The notes below the pieces were generated by a model. It was not told the origin of the DNA and searched no databases. It was given only the letters and a program-made list of their open reading frames with translations. Made by a program: the position numbers and the translations under genes. A stretch of DNA of 64,000 nt from Eledone cirrhosa (Eukaryota > Mollusca > Cephalopoda > Octopoda > Eledonidae): positions 115,101,802-115,165,801 of the forward strand of contig OZ024744.1 in assembly GCA_964016885.1 (NCBI GenBank), written 5' to 3'. This document shows positions 1 to 14,300 of the stretch, in pieces; position 1 is the stretch's first letter; every line of letters starts with the position of its first letter.

Positions 1-264
1 GTACAAGATCGACCATGACTAGGACATGCTATAGACATAAATTGTCACTCAGTTGTCACTCAATTGTCACTCAGCCTGGCTGTCATTAGTGTGTTGTTAT
101 CTGGCCTCCTACAAGGTTGCATCTCATAGGAGGTTTCTTGTGAGTTTTAATGATAGAGACTCCTGACCTATCATTTTGTTACATCTCACATCTATGTAGG
201 GTTAGCTGGTCTCCTACAAGGTTGTATTTCATAGGAGGTTTCTTGGGTCTTTTAATTATAGAAA
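1..264. repeat. Left flank, intronic, short imperfect direct repeat
   Basis: No coding exon is visible. Two imperfect copies of a roughly 60-bp motif starting at about 101 and 208 share CTCCTACAAGGTTG followed by CATAGGAGGTTTCTTG. A short TGTCACTCA motif is repeated at 45-75. If the plus-strand gene extends to the left, this is intron. It leads directly into the 45-bp satellite. Confidence 0.5.
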
Positions 265-3043
265 TTCACTTCACAACATAGGTGTAGGTATGGCTGTGTT
301 AAGGTGTTCACTTCACAACATAGGTGTAGGTATGGCTGTGTCGTTAAGGAGTTCACTTCACAACATAGGTGTAGACATGGCTGTGTTGTTAAGGTGTTTA
401 CTTCACAACATAGGTGTAGGTATAGCTGTGTTAAGGTGTTCACTTCACAACATAGGTGTAGGTATGGCAGTGTTGTTAAAGGTGTTCACTTCACAACATA
501 GGGGTAACTATGGCTGTGTTGTTAAGGTGTTCACTCCACAACATAGGTGTAGGTATAGCTGTGTTGTTAAGTGTACACTTCACAACATGGGTGTAGGTAT
601 GGCTGTGTTGTTAAGGTGTTTACTTCACAACATAGGTGTAGACATGGCTGTGTTGTTAAGGTGTTCACTCCACAACATAGGTGTAGGTATGGCTGTGTTG
701 TTAAGGTGTTCACTTCACAACATAGGTGTAGGTATGGCTGTGTTGTTAAGGTGTTCACTTCACAACATAGGTGTAGGTATGTCTGTGTTGTTAAGGTGTT
801 CACTTCACAACATAGGTGTAGGTATGGCTGTGTTGTTAAAGTGTCACTTCACAACATAGGTGTAGGTATGGCTGTGTTGTTAAGGTGTTCACTTCACAAC
901 ATAGGTGTAGACATGGCTGTGTTGTTAAGGTGTTCACTCCACAACAGGTGTAGGTATGGCTGTGTTGTTAAGGTGTTCACTTCACAACATATTTGTAGGT
1001 ATGGCTGTGTTGTTAAGGTGTCACTTCACAACATAGGTGTAGGTATGGCTGTGTTGTTAAGGTGTTCACTTCACAACATAGGTTTAGGTATGGCTGTGTT
1101 GTTAAAGTGTCACTTCACAACATAGGTGTAGGTATGGCTGTGTTGTTAAGGTGTTCACTTCACAACATAGGTGTAGGTATGGCTGTGTTAAGGTGTTTAC
1201 TTCACAACATAGGTGTAGACATGGCTGTGTTGTTAAGGTGTTTACTTCACAACATAGGTGTAGACATGGCTGTGTTGTTAAGGTGTTCACTTCACAACAT
1301 AGGTGTAGGTATGTCTGTGTTGTTAAGGTGTTCACTTCACAACATAGGTGTAGGTATGTCTGTGTTGTTAAGGTGTTCACTTCACAACATAGGTGTAACT
1401 ATGGCAGTGTTGTTAAGGTGTTTACTTCACAACATAGGTGTAGACATGGCTGTGTTGTTAAGGTGTTCACTTCACAACATAGGTGTAGGTATGGCTGTGT
1501 TGTTAAGGTGTTCACTTCACAACATAGGTGTAGGTATGTCTGTGTTGTTAAGGTGTTCACTTCACAACATAGGTGTAGGTATGTCTGTGTTGTTAAGGTG
1601 TTCACTTCACAACATAGGTGTAGGTATGGCTGTGTTGTTAAGGAGTTCACTTCACAACATAGGTGTAGACATGGCTGTGTTGTAAAGGTGTTCACTTCAC
1701 AACATATGTGTAGGTATGGCTGTGTTGTTAAGGTGTTCACTTCACAACATAGGTGTAGGTATGGCTGTGTTGTTAAGGTGTTCACTTCACAACATAGGTG
1801 TAGGTATGGCTGTGTTTTTAAGGTGTTCACTTCACAACATAGGTGTAGACATGGCTGTGTTGTTAAGGTGTTCACTTCACAACATAGGTGTAGGTATGGC
1901 TGTGTTGTTAAGGTGTTCACTTCACAACATAGGTGTAGGTATGGCTGTGTTGTTAAGGTGTTCACTTCAGAACATAGGTGTAGGTATGGCTGTGTTGTTA
2001 AGGTGTTCACTTCACAAAATAGGTGTAGGTATGGCTGTGTTGTTAAGGTGTTCACTTTACAACATAGGTGTAGACATGGCTGTGTTGTTAAGGTGTTCAC
2101 TTCACAACATAGGTGTAGACATGTCTGTGTTAAGGTGTTCACTAAACAACATAGGTGTTGATATGGCTGTGTTAAGGTGTTCACTTCACAACATAGGTGT
2201 AGGTATGGCTGTGTTGTTAAGGTGTTCACTTCACAACATAGGTGTAGGTATGGCTGTGTTGTTAAGGTGTTCACTTCACAACATAGGTGTATGTATGGCT
2301 GTGTTGTTAATGTGTTCACTTCACAACATAGGTGTAGGTATGGCTGTGTTGTTAAGGTGTACACTTCACAACATAGGTGTAGGTATGGCTGTGTTGTTAA
2401 GGTGTACACTTCACAACATAGGTGTAGACATGGCTGTGTTGTTAAGGTGTTCACTTCACAACATAGGTGTAGGTATAGCTGTGTTGTTAAGGTGTTCACT
2501 TCACAACATAGGTGTAGGTATGGCTGTGTTGTTAAGGTGTCACTTCACAACATATGTGTAGGTATGGCTGTGTTGTTAAGGTGTCACTTCACAACATAGG
2601 TGTAGACATGGCTGTGTTGTTAAGGTGTTCACTTCACAACATAGGTGTAAACATGGCGGTGTTGTTAAGGTGTTTACTTCACAACATAGGTGTAGGTATG
2701 TCTGTGTTGTTAAGGTGTTCACTTCACAACATAGGTGAAACTATGGCTGTGTTGTTAAGGTGTTCACTTCACAACATAGGTGTAGGTATGGCTGTGTTGT
2801 TAAGGTGTTCACTTCACAACATAGGTGTAGGTATGGCTGTGTTGTTAAGGTGTTCACTTCACAACATAGGTGTAGGTATGGCTGTGTTGTTAAGGTGTTC
2901 ACTTCACAACATAGGTGTAGGTATGGCTGTGTTGTTAAGGTGTTCACTTCACATCATAGGTGTAGGTATAGCTGTGTTAAGGTGTTCACTTAACAACATA
3001 GGTGTAGACATGGCTATGTTAAAATGTTCAAGTCACAACATTT
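265..3043. repeat. 45-bp satellite array, copy 1
   Basis: About 62 tandem copies of a 45-bp unit with the core CACTTCACAACATAGGTGTA followed by GGTATGGCTGTGTTGTTAAG. Length variants are 44 bp (one T lost in GGTGTTCAC) and 42 bp (GTT lost in GTGTTGTTAAG). Because 45 is divisible by three, long frames stay open on both strands; these are artefacts of periodicity and not genes. The unit resembles the tRNA-derived head of the SINE at 27,957. The array ends about 90 bp before the exon at 3,132. The same satellite, in the same orientation, returns at 52,490. Confidence 0.97.
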
Positions 3044-3131
3044 GTAGAAGCAGAGCTCTATCTGTTGATTATCCATATGTTAAAGACAGCTGAAAACAAG
3101 TATGTTGAATTTATGTTTATCTTCTCTCTAG

Positions 3132-3240
3132 ATTTTGAATTTGCAGAAAACAGTACATGATGAATGTAAAGAAAGGTTTGAACTGACAGAATCTTTGATG
3201 GCCGCTCGAACAGAACTTCTACATCTAAAGAAACCTCTGG
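3132..3240 (+). CDS. Penultimate coding exon, coiled-coil protein
   Basis: A 109-bp internal exon. It follows a pyrimidine-rich acceptor (CTTCTCTCTAG) and ends at a good donor (CTGG/GTATGT). Only one frame is open; the other two hit TGA early. It encodes about 36 residues, beginning ILNLQKTVHDECKERFELT and ending TELLHLKK, a charged segment with spaced Leu/Phe/Met positions typical of a coiled coil. It ends in phase 1, matching the exon at 18,245, so the pair should be joined over a 15,004-bp intron. I cannot assign the family; a centrosomal or ciliary coiled-coil protein is only a guess. Earlier exons lie outside the window. The exon is an island between a 45-bp satellite and a 73-bp satellite. 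Confidence 0.72.
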
Positions 3241-5521
3241 GTATGTAAAATAGACGAAGAAACACATTAATATCCAATACACAGACAACATACAATTAAC
3301 TATTCCTGTCTCACTACCATGTAACATACACAGACATCATACAGTATACACTTCACACTTCCTCTACATTAATTACCCATGTCTCACTACCATGTAACAT
3401 ACACAGACTTCATATAATCTACCCTTCACACTTCCTCTACATTAACTACCCATGTCTCACTACCATGTAACATAGACATCATACAATCTACCCTTCACAC
3501 ATCCTCTACATTAACTACCCATGTCTCACTACAATGTAACACAGACATCATACAATCTACCCTTCACACATCCTCTACATTCAATATCTATGTCTCACTA
3601 CCATGTAACACAGACATCATACAATCTACCCTTCACACATCCTCTACATTCAATACCCATGTCTCACTACCATGTAACACAGACATCATACAATCTACCC
3701 TTCACACATCCTCTACATTCAATATCCATGTCTCACTACCATGTAACCTACACAGACATCATACAATCTACCCTTCACACACCCTCTACATTAACTACCC
3801 ATGTCTCACTACCATGTAACATAGACATCATACAATCTACCCTTCACACACCCTCTACATTAACTACACATGTCTCACTACCATGTAACACAGACATCAT
3901 ACAATCTACCCTTCACACATCCTCTACATTAAATACCCATGTCTCACTTCCATGTAAACTACACAGACAACATACAATCTACCCTTCACACATCCTCTAC
4001 ATTAACTACCCATGTCTCACTACCATGTAACACACATAGACATCATACAATCTACCCTCCACACATCCTCTACATTCAATACCCATGTCTCTCTACCATG
4101 TAACAAACACAGACATCATACAATCTACCCTTCACACATCCTCTACATTAACTACCCATGTCTCACTACCATGTAACACAGACATCATAAAATCTACCCT
4201 TCACACATCCTCTACATTAACTACCCATGTCTCACTACCATGTAACATACACAGACATCATACAATCCAACGCTTCACACAGCCTCTACATTAACTACCC
4301 ATGTCTCACTACCATGTAACACAGACATCATACAATCTACCCTTCACACATCCTCTACATTAACTACCCATGTCCCACTACCATGTAACATACACAGACA
4401 TCATACAATCTACCCTTCACACATCCTCTACATTAACTACCAATGTCTCACTACCATGTAACACAGACATCATATAATCTACCCTACACACATCCTCTAC
4501 ATTAACTACCCATGTCTCACTACCATGTAACACAGACATCATACAATCTACCCTTCACACATCCTCTACATTAACTACCCATGTCTCACTACCATGTAAC
4601 ATACACAGACATCATACAATCTACCCTTCACACATCCTCTACATTACCTACCCATTACTCACTACCATGTAATATACACAGACATCATACAATCTACCTT
4701 TCACACATCCTCTACATTAACTACCCATGTCTCACTACCATGTAACATACACAGACATCATACAATCTACCTTTCACACATCCTCTACATTAACTACCCA
4801 TGTCCCACTACCATGTAACATACACAGACATCATACAATCTACCCTTCACACATCCTCTACATTAACTACCCATGTCCCACTACCATGTAACATACACAA
4901 ACATCATACAATCTACCCTTCACACATCCTCTACATTCAATATCCATGTCTCACTACCAAGTAACACAGACATCATACAATCTACCCTTCACACATTCTC
5001 TACATTAACTACCCATGTCCCACTACCATGTAACATACACAGACATCATACAATCTACCCTTCACACATCCTCTACATTAACTACCCATGTCCCACTACC
5101 ATGTAACATACACAGACATCATACAATCTACCCTTCACACATCCTCTACATTAACTACCCATGTCTCTCTACCATGTAACACAGACATCATACAATCTAC
5201 CCTTCACACATCCTCTACATTAACTACCCATGTCCCACTACCATGTAACATACACAGACATCATACAATCTACCCTTCACACATCCTCTACATTAACTAC
5301 CCATGTCTCACTACCATGTAACATAGACATCATACAATCTACCCTTCACACATCCTCTACATTAACTACCCATGTCTCACTACCATGTAACACAGACATC
5401 ATACAATCTACCCTTCACACATCCTCTACATTAACTACCCATGTCTCACTACCATGTAACATACACAGACATCATACAATCTACCCTTCACACATCCTCT
5501 ACATTAACTACCGATGTCTCT

Positions 5522-8370
5522 CTATCATGTAACATACACAAACATCATACAATCTACCCTTCACACATCATCTACATTCAATACCCATGTTTCCCTACCA
5601 TGTAACATAGACAGACATCATACAATCTACCCTTCACACATCCTCTATATTAACTACCCATGTCTCACTACCATGTAACATAGACATCATACAATCTACC
5701 CTTCACACATCCTCTATATTAACTACCCATGTCCCACTACCATGTAACATACATAGACATCATACAATCTACCCTTCACACATCCTCTACATTAACTACC
5801 CATGTCTCACTACCATGTAACATACACAGACATCATACAATCTACCCTTCACACATCCTCTACATTAACTACCCATGTCTCACTACCATGTAACATACAC
5901 AGACATCATACAATCTACCCTTCACACATCCTCTACATTAACTACCCATGTCTCACTACCATGTAACATAGATATCATACAATCTACCCTTCACACATCC
6001 TCTACATTAACTACCCATGTCTCACTACCATGTAACACAGACATCATACAATCTACCCTTCACACATCCTCTACATTAACTACCCATGTCTCACTACCAT
6101 GTAACATACACAGACATCATACAATCCAACCCTTCACACAGCCTCTACATTAACTACCCATGTCTCACTACCATGTAACACAGACATCATACAATCTACC
6201 CTTCCCACATCCTCTACATTAACTACCCATGTCCCACTACCATGTAACATACACAGACATCATACAATCTACCCTTCACAAATCCTCTACATTAACTACC
6301 CATGTCTCACTACTATGTAACACAGACATCATATAATCTACCCTTCACACATCCTCTACATTAACTACCCATGTCTCACTACCATGTAACACAGACATCA
6401 TACAATCTACCCTTCACACATCCTCTACATTAACTACCCATGTCTCACTACCATGTAACATACACAGACATCATACAATCTACCCTTCACACATCCTCTA
6501 CATTACCTACCCATATCTCACTACCATGTAATATACACAGACATCATACAATCTACCTTTCACACATCCTCTACATTAACTACCCATGTCTCACTACCAT
6601 GTAACATACACAGACATCATACAATCTACCTTTCACACATCCTCTACATTAACTACCCATGTCCCTCTACCATGTAACATACACAGACATCATACAATCT
6701 ACCCTTCACACATCCTCTACATTACCTACCCATGCCTCTCTACCATGTAACATACACAGACATCATACAATCTACCCTTCACACATCCTCTACATTACCT
6801 ACCCATGCTCTCTACCATGTAACATACACAGACATCATACAAGCTACCCTTCACACAGCCTCTACATTAACTACCCATGTCTCACTACCATGTAACATAG
6901 ACATCATACAATCTACCCTTCACATATCCTCTACATTAACTACCCATGTCTCACTACCATGTAACATACACAGACATCATACAAGCTACCCTTCACACAT
7001 CCTCTACATTAACTACCCATGTCTCACTACCATGTAACACAGACATCATACAATCTACCTTTCACACATCCTCTACATTAACTACCCATGTCTCTCTACC
7101 ATGTAACACATACATCATACAATCTACCCTTCACACATCCTCTACATTCAATATCCATGTCTCACTACCATGTAACATACACAGACATCATACAATCTAC
7201 CCTTCACACACCCTCTACATTAACTACCCACGTCTCACTACCATGTAACATAGACATCATACAATCTACCCTTCACACACACTCTACATTAACTACACAT
7301 GTCTCACTACCATGTAACATACACAGACATCATACAATCTACCCTTCACACACCCTCTACATTAACTACCCATGTTACACTACCATGTAACACAGACATC
7401 ATACAATCTACCCTTCACACATCCTCTACATTAACTACCCATGTCTCACTACCATGTAACATACACAGACATCATACAATCTACCCTTCACACATCCTCT
7501 ACATTAACTACCCATGTCTCTCTATCATGTAACATACACAAACATCATACAATCTACCCTTCACACATCATCTACATTCAATACCCATGTTTCCCTACCA
7601 TGTAACATAGACAGACATCATACAATCTACCCTTCACACATCCTCTATATTAACTACCCATGTCTCACTACCATGTAACATAGACATCATACAATCTACC
7701 CTTCACACATCCTCTATATTAACTACCCATGTCCCACTACCATGTAACATACATAGACATCATACAATCTACCCTTCACACATCCTCTACATTAACTACC
7801 CATGTCTCACTACCATGTAACATACACAGACATCATACAATCTACCCTTCACACATCCTCTACATTAACTACCCATGTCTCACTACCATGTAACATACAC
7901 AGACATCATACGATCTACCCTTCACACATCCTCTACATTAACTACCCATGTCTCACTACCATGTAACATAGATATCATACAATCTACCCTTCACACACGC
8001 TCTACATTAACTACCCATGTCTCACTACCATGTAACATACACAGACATCATACAATCTACCCTTCACACATCCTCTACATTAACTACCCATGTCTCACTA
8101 CCATGTAACCTACACAGACATCATACAATCTACCCTTCACACATCCTCTACATTAACTACCCATGTCTCACTACCATGTAACACAGACATCATACAATCT
8201 ACCCTTCACACATCCTCTACATTAACTACCCATGTCTCACTACCATGTAACATACACAGACATCATACAATCCAACCCTTCACACAGCCTCTACATTAAC
8301 TACCCATGTCTCACTACCATGTAACACAGACATCATAAAATCTACCCTTCACATATCCTCTACATTAACT
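5522..8370. repeat. About 2.0-kb block duplication within the 73-bp array
   Basis: A distinctive run beginning at 5,522 (TATCATGTAACATACACAAA, then a CATCATCTACATTCAATACC variant and GTTTCCCTACC) recurs at 7,522 exactly 2,000 bp later. The following units stay in register for several hundred bases: 5,875 pairs with 7,875, and the GATATCAT variant pairs as well. Loss or gain of single units then changes the offset (6,946 pairs with 8,943). This shows segmental duplication of many monomers together. Confidence 0.8.
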
Positions 8371-8374
8371 ACCC

Positions 8375-11300
8375 ATGTCCCACTACCATGTAACATACAC
8401 AGGCATACAATCTACCCTTCACACATCCTCTACATTAACTACCCATGTCTCACTACCATGTAACACAGACATCATACAATCTACCCGTCACACATCCTCT
8501 ACATTAACTACCCATGTCACACTACCTTGTAACATACACAGACATCATACAATCTACCCTTCACACATCCTCTACATTAACTACCCATGTCTCACTACAA
8601 TGTATCATACACAGACATCATACAATCTACCCTTCACACATCCTCTACATTACCGACCCATGCCTCTCTACCATGTAACATACACAGACATCATACAATC
8701 TACCCTTCACACATCCTCTACATTACCTACCCATGCTCTCTACCATGTAACATACACAGACATCATACAAGCTACCCTTCACACAGCCTCTACATTAACT
8801 ACCCATGTCTCACTACCATGTAACATAGACATCATACAAGCTACCCTTCACACAGCCTCTACATTAACTACCCATGTCTCACTACCATGTAACATAGACA
8901 TCATACAATCTACCCTTCACATATCCTCTACATTAACTACCCATGTCTCACTACCATGTAACATACACAGACATCATACAAGCTACCCTTCACACATCCT
9001 CTACATTAACTACCCATGTCTCACTACCATGTAACACAGACATCATTCAATCTACCTTTCACACATCCTCTACATTAACTACCCATGTCTCTCTACCATG
9101 TAACACATACATCATACAATCTACCCTTCACACATCCTCTACATTCAATATCCATGTCTCACTACCATGTAACATACACAGACATCATACAATCTACCCT
9201 TCACACATCCTCTACATTCAATATCCATGTCTCACTACCATGTAACATACACAGACATCATACAATCTACCCTTCAAACACCCTCTACATTAACTACCCA
9301 CGTCTCACTACCATGTAACATAGACATCATACAATCTACCCTTCACACACCCTCTACATTAACTACACATGTCTCACTACCATGTAACATACACAGACAT
9401 CATACAATCTACCCTTCACACACCCTCTACATTACCTACCCATGTCTCACTACCATGTAACATACACAGACATCATACAATCTACCCTTCACACATCCTC
9501 TACATTAACTACCCATGTCTCACTACCATGTAACATACACAGACATCATACAATCTACCCTTCACACATCCTCTACATTCAATACCCATCTCTCACTACC
9601 ATGTATCATACACAGACATCATACAATCTACCCTTCACACATCCTCTACATTAACTACCCATGTCTCACTACCATGTAACACAGACATCATACAATCTAC
9701 CCTTCACAAATCCTCTACATTAACTACCCATGTCACACTACCATGTAACATACACAGACATCATACAATCTACCCTTCACACATCCTCTACATTAACTAC
9801 CCATGTCACACTACCATGTAACATACACAGACATCATACAATCTACCCTTCACACATCCTCTACATTAACTACCCATGTCACACTACCATGTAACATACA
9901 CAGACATCATACAATCTACCCTTCACACATCCTCTACATTAACTACCCATGCCTCACTATCATGTAACACAGACATCTTACAATCTACCCTTCACACATC
10001 CTCTACATTAGCTACTATGTAACATACACAGACATCATACAATCTACCTTTCACACATCCTCTACATTAACTACCCATGTCTCTCTACCATGTAACATAC
10101 ACAGACATCATACAAATTACCCTTCACACATTCTCTACATTCAATAACCATGTCTCACTACCATGTAACACAGACATCATACAATCTACCCTTCACACAT
10201 CATCTACATTAACTACCCATGTCTCACTACCATGTAACAAACACAGACATCATACAATCTACCCTTCACACATCCTCTACATTAACGACCCATGTCTGAC
10301 TACCATGTAACATACACAGACATCATACAATCTACCCTTCACACATCCTCTACATTAACTACCCATGGCTCACTACCATGTAACATAGACATTATACAAT
10401 CTACCCTTCACACATCCTCTACATTAACTACCAATGTCTCACTACCATGTAACACAGACATCATACAATCTACCCTTCAAACATCCTCTACATTAACTAC
10501 CCATGTCTCACTACCATGTAACATACACAGACATTATACAATATACCCTTCACATATCCTCTACATTCAATACCCATGTCTCACTACCATGTAACATAGA
10601 CATCATACAATCTACCCTTCACACATCCTCTACATTCAATACCCATGTCTCACTACCATGTAACACAGAAATCATACAATCTACCCTTCATACATCCTTT
10701 ATATTAACTACCCATGTTTCACTACCATGTAACATACACAGACATCATACAATCTACCCTTCACACATCCTCTACATTAACTACCCATGTCTCTCTACCA
10801 TGTAACATACACAGACATCATACAATCTACCCCTCACACATCCTCTACATTAACTACGCATGTCTCACTACCATGTAACACAGACATCATACAATCTACC
10901 CTTCACACATCCTCTACATTAACTACCCATGTCTCACTACCATGTAACATACACAGACATCATACAATCCAACCCTTCACACAGCCTCTACATTAACTAC
11001 CCATGTCTCACTACCATGTAACACAGACATCATAAAATCTACCCTTCACATATCCTCTACATTAACTACCCATGTCCCACTACCATGTAACATACACAGG
11101 CATACAATCTACCCTTCACACATCCTCTACATTAACTACCCATGTCTCACTACCATGTAACACAGACATCATACAATCTACCCGTCACACATCCTCTACA
11201 TTAACTACCCATGTCACACTACCTTGTAACATACACAGACATCATACAATCTACCCTTCACACATCCTCTACATTAACTACCCATGTCTCACTACAATGT

Positions 11301-14300
11301 ATCATACACAGACATCATACAATCTACCCTTCACACATCCTCTACATTACCTACCCATGCCTCTCTACCATGTAACATACACAGACATCATACAATCTAC
11401 CCTTCACACATCCTCTACATTACCTACCCATGCTCTCTACCATGTAACATACACAGACATCATACAAGCTACCCTTCACACAGCCTCTACATTAACTACC
11501 CATGTCTCACTACCATGTAACATAGACATCATACAAGCTACCCTTCACACAGCCTCTACATTAACTACCCATGTCTCACTACCATGTAACATAGACATCA
11601 TACAATCTACCCTTCACATATCCTCTACATTAACTACCCATGTCTCACTACCATGTAACATACACAGACATCATACAAGCTACCCTTCACACATCCTCTA
11701 CATTAACTACCCATGTCTCACTACCATGTAACACAGACATCATTCAATCTACCTTTCACACATCCTCTACATTAACTACCCATGTCTCTCTACCATGTAA
11801 CACATACATCATACAATCTACCCTTCACACATCCTCTACATTCAATATCCATGTCTCACTACCATGTAACATACACAGACATCATACAATCTACCCTTCA
11901 CACATCCTCTACATTCAATATCCATGTCTCACTACCATGTAACATACACAGACATCATACAATCTACCCTTCACACACCCTCTACATTAACTACCCACGT
12001 CTCACTACCATGTAACATAGACATCATACAATCTACCCTTCACACACCCTCTACATTAACTACACATGTCTCACTACCATGTAACATACACAGACATCAT
12101 ACAATCTACCCTTCACACACCCTCTACATTACCTACCCATGTCTCACTACCATGTAACATACACAGACATCATACAATCTACCCTTCACACATCCTCTAC
12201 ATTAACTACCCATGTCTCACTACCATGTAACATACACAGACATCATACAATCTACCCTTCACACATCCTCTACATTCAATACCCATCTCTCACTACCATG
12301 TATCATACACAGACATCATACAATCTACCCTTCACACATCCTCTACATTAACTACCCATGTCTCACTACCATGTAACACAGACATCATACAATCTACCCT
12401 TCACAAATCCTCTACATTAACTACCCATGTCACACTACCATGTAACATACACAGACATCATACAATCTACCCTTCACACATCCTCTACATTAACTACCCA
12501 TGTCACACTACCATGTAACATACACAGACATCATACAATCTACCCTTCACACATCCTCTACATTAACTACCCATGTCTCACTACCATGTAACACAGACAT
12601 CATACAATCTACCCTTCACACATCCTCTACATTAACTACCCATGTCACACTACCATGTAACATACACAGACATCATACAATCTACCCTTCACACATCCTC
12701 TACATTAACTACCCATGCCTCACTATCATGTAACACAGATATCTTACAATCTACCCTTCACACATCCTCTACATTAGCTACTATGTAACATACACAGACA
12801 TCATACAATCTACCTTTCACACATCCTCTACATTAACTACCCATGTCTCTCTACCATGTAACATACACAGACATCATACAAATTACCCTTCACACATTCT
12901 CTACATTCAATAACCATGTCTCACTACCATGTAACACAGACATCATACAATCTACCCTTCACACATCATCTACATTAACTACCCATGTCTCACTACCATG
13001 TAACAAACACAGACATCATACAATCTACCCTTCACACATCCTCTACATTAACGACCCATGTCTGACTACCATGTAACATACACAGACATCATACAATCTA
13101 CCCTTCACACATCCTCTACATTAACTACCCATGGCTCACTACCATGTAACATAGACATTATACAATCTACCCTTCACACATCCTCTACATTAACTACCAA
13201 TGTCTCACTACCATGTAACACAGACATCATACAATCTACCCTTCAAACATCCTCTACATTAACTACCCATGTCTCACTACCATGTAACATACACAGACAT
13301 TATACAATATACCCTTCACATATCCTCTACATTCAATACCCATGTCTCACTACCATGTAACATAGACATCATACAATCTACCCTTCACACATCCTCTACA
13401 TTCAATACCCATGTCTCACTACCATGTAACACAGAAATCATACAATCTACCCTTCATACATCCTTTATATTAACTACCCATGTTTCACTACCATGTAACA
13501 TACACAGACATCATACAATCTACCCTTCACACATCCTCTACATTAACTACCCATGTCTCTCTACCATGTAACATACACAGACATCATACAATCTACCCCT
13601 CACACATCCTCTACATTAACTACGCATGTCTCACTACCATGTAACACAGACATCATACAATCTACCCTTCACACATCCTCTACATTAACTACCCATGTCT
13701 CACTACCATGTAACATACACAGACATCATACAATCCAACCCTTCACACAGCCTCTACATTAACTACCCATGTCTCACTACCATGTAACACAGACATCATA
13801 AAATCTACCCTTCACATATCCTCTACATTAACTACCCATGTCCCACTACCATGTAACATACACAGGCATACAATCTACCCTTCACACATCCTCTACATTA
13901 ACTACCCATGTCTCACTACCATGTAACACAGACATCATACAATCTACCCGTCACACATCCTCTACATTAACTACCCATGTCACACTACCTTGTAACATAC
14001 ACAGACATCATACAATCTACCCTTCACACATCCTCTACATTAACTACCCATGTCTCACTACAATGTATCATACACAGACATCATACAATCTACCCTTCAC
14101 ACATCCTCTACATTACCTACCCATGCCTCTCTACCATGTAACATACACAGACATCATACAATCTACCCTTCACACATCCTCTACATTACCTACCCATGCT
14201 CTCTACCATGTAACATACACAGACATCATACAAGCTACCCTTCACACAGCCTCTACATTAACTACCCATGTCTCACTACCATGTAACATAGACATCATAC

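Noticed and set aside
265..3043. Long open frames with 15-residue repeats (for example 1,399-2,499 minus and 1,151-2,161 plus)
   Set aside because: The unit is 45 bp, so any frame without a stop in one unit stays open. Frames exist on both strands at once and break exactly at 44-bp units. There is no start context, splice site or known domain.
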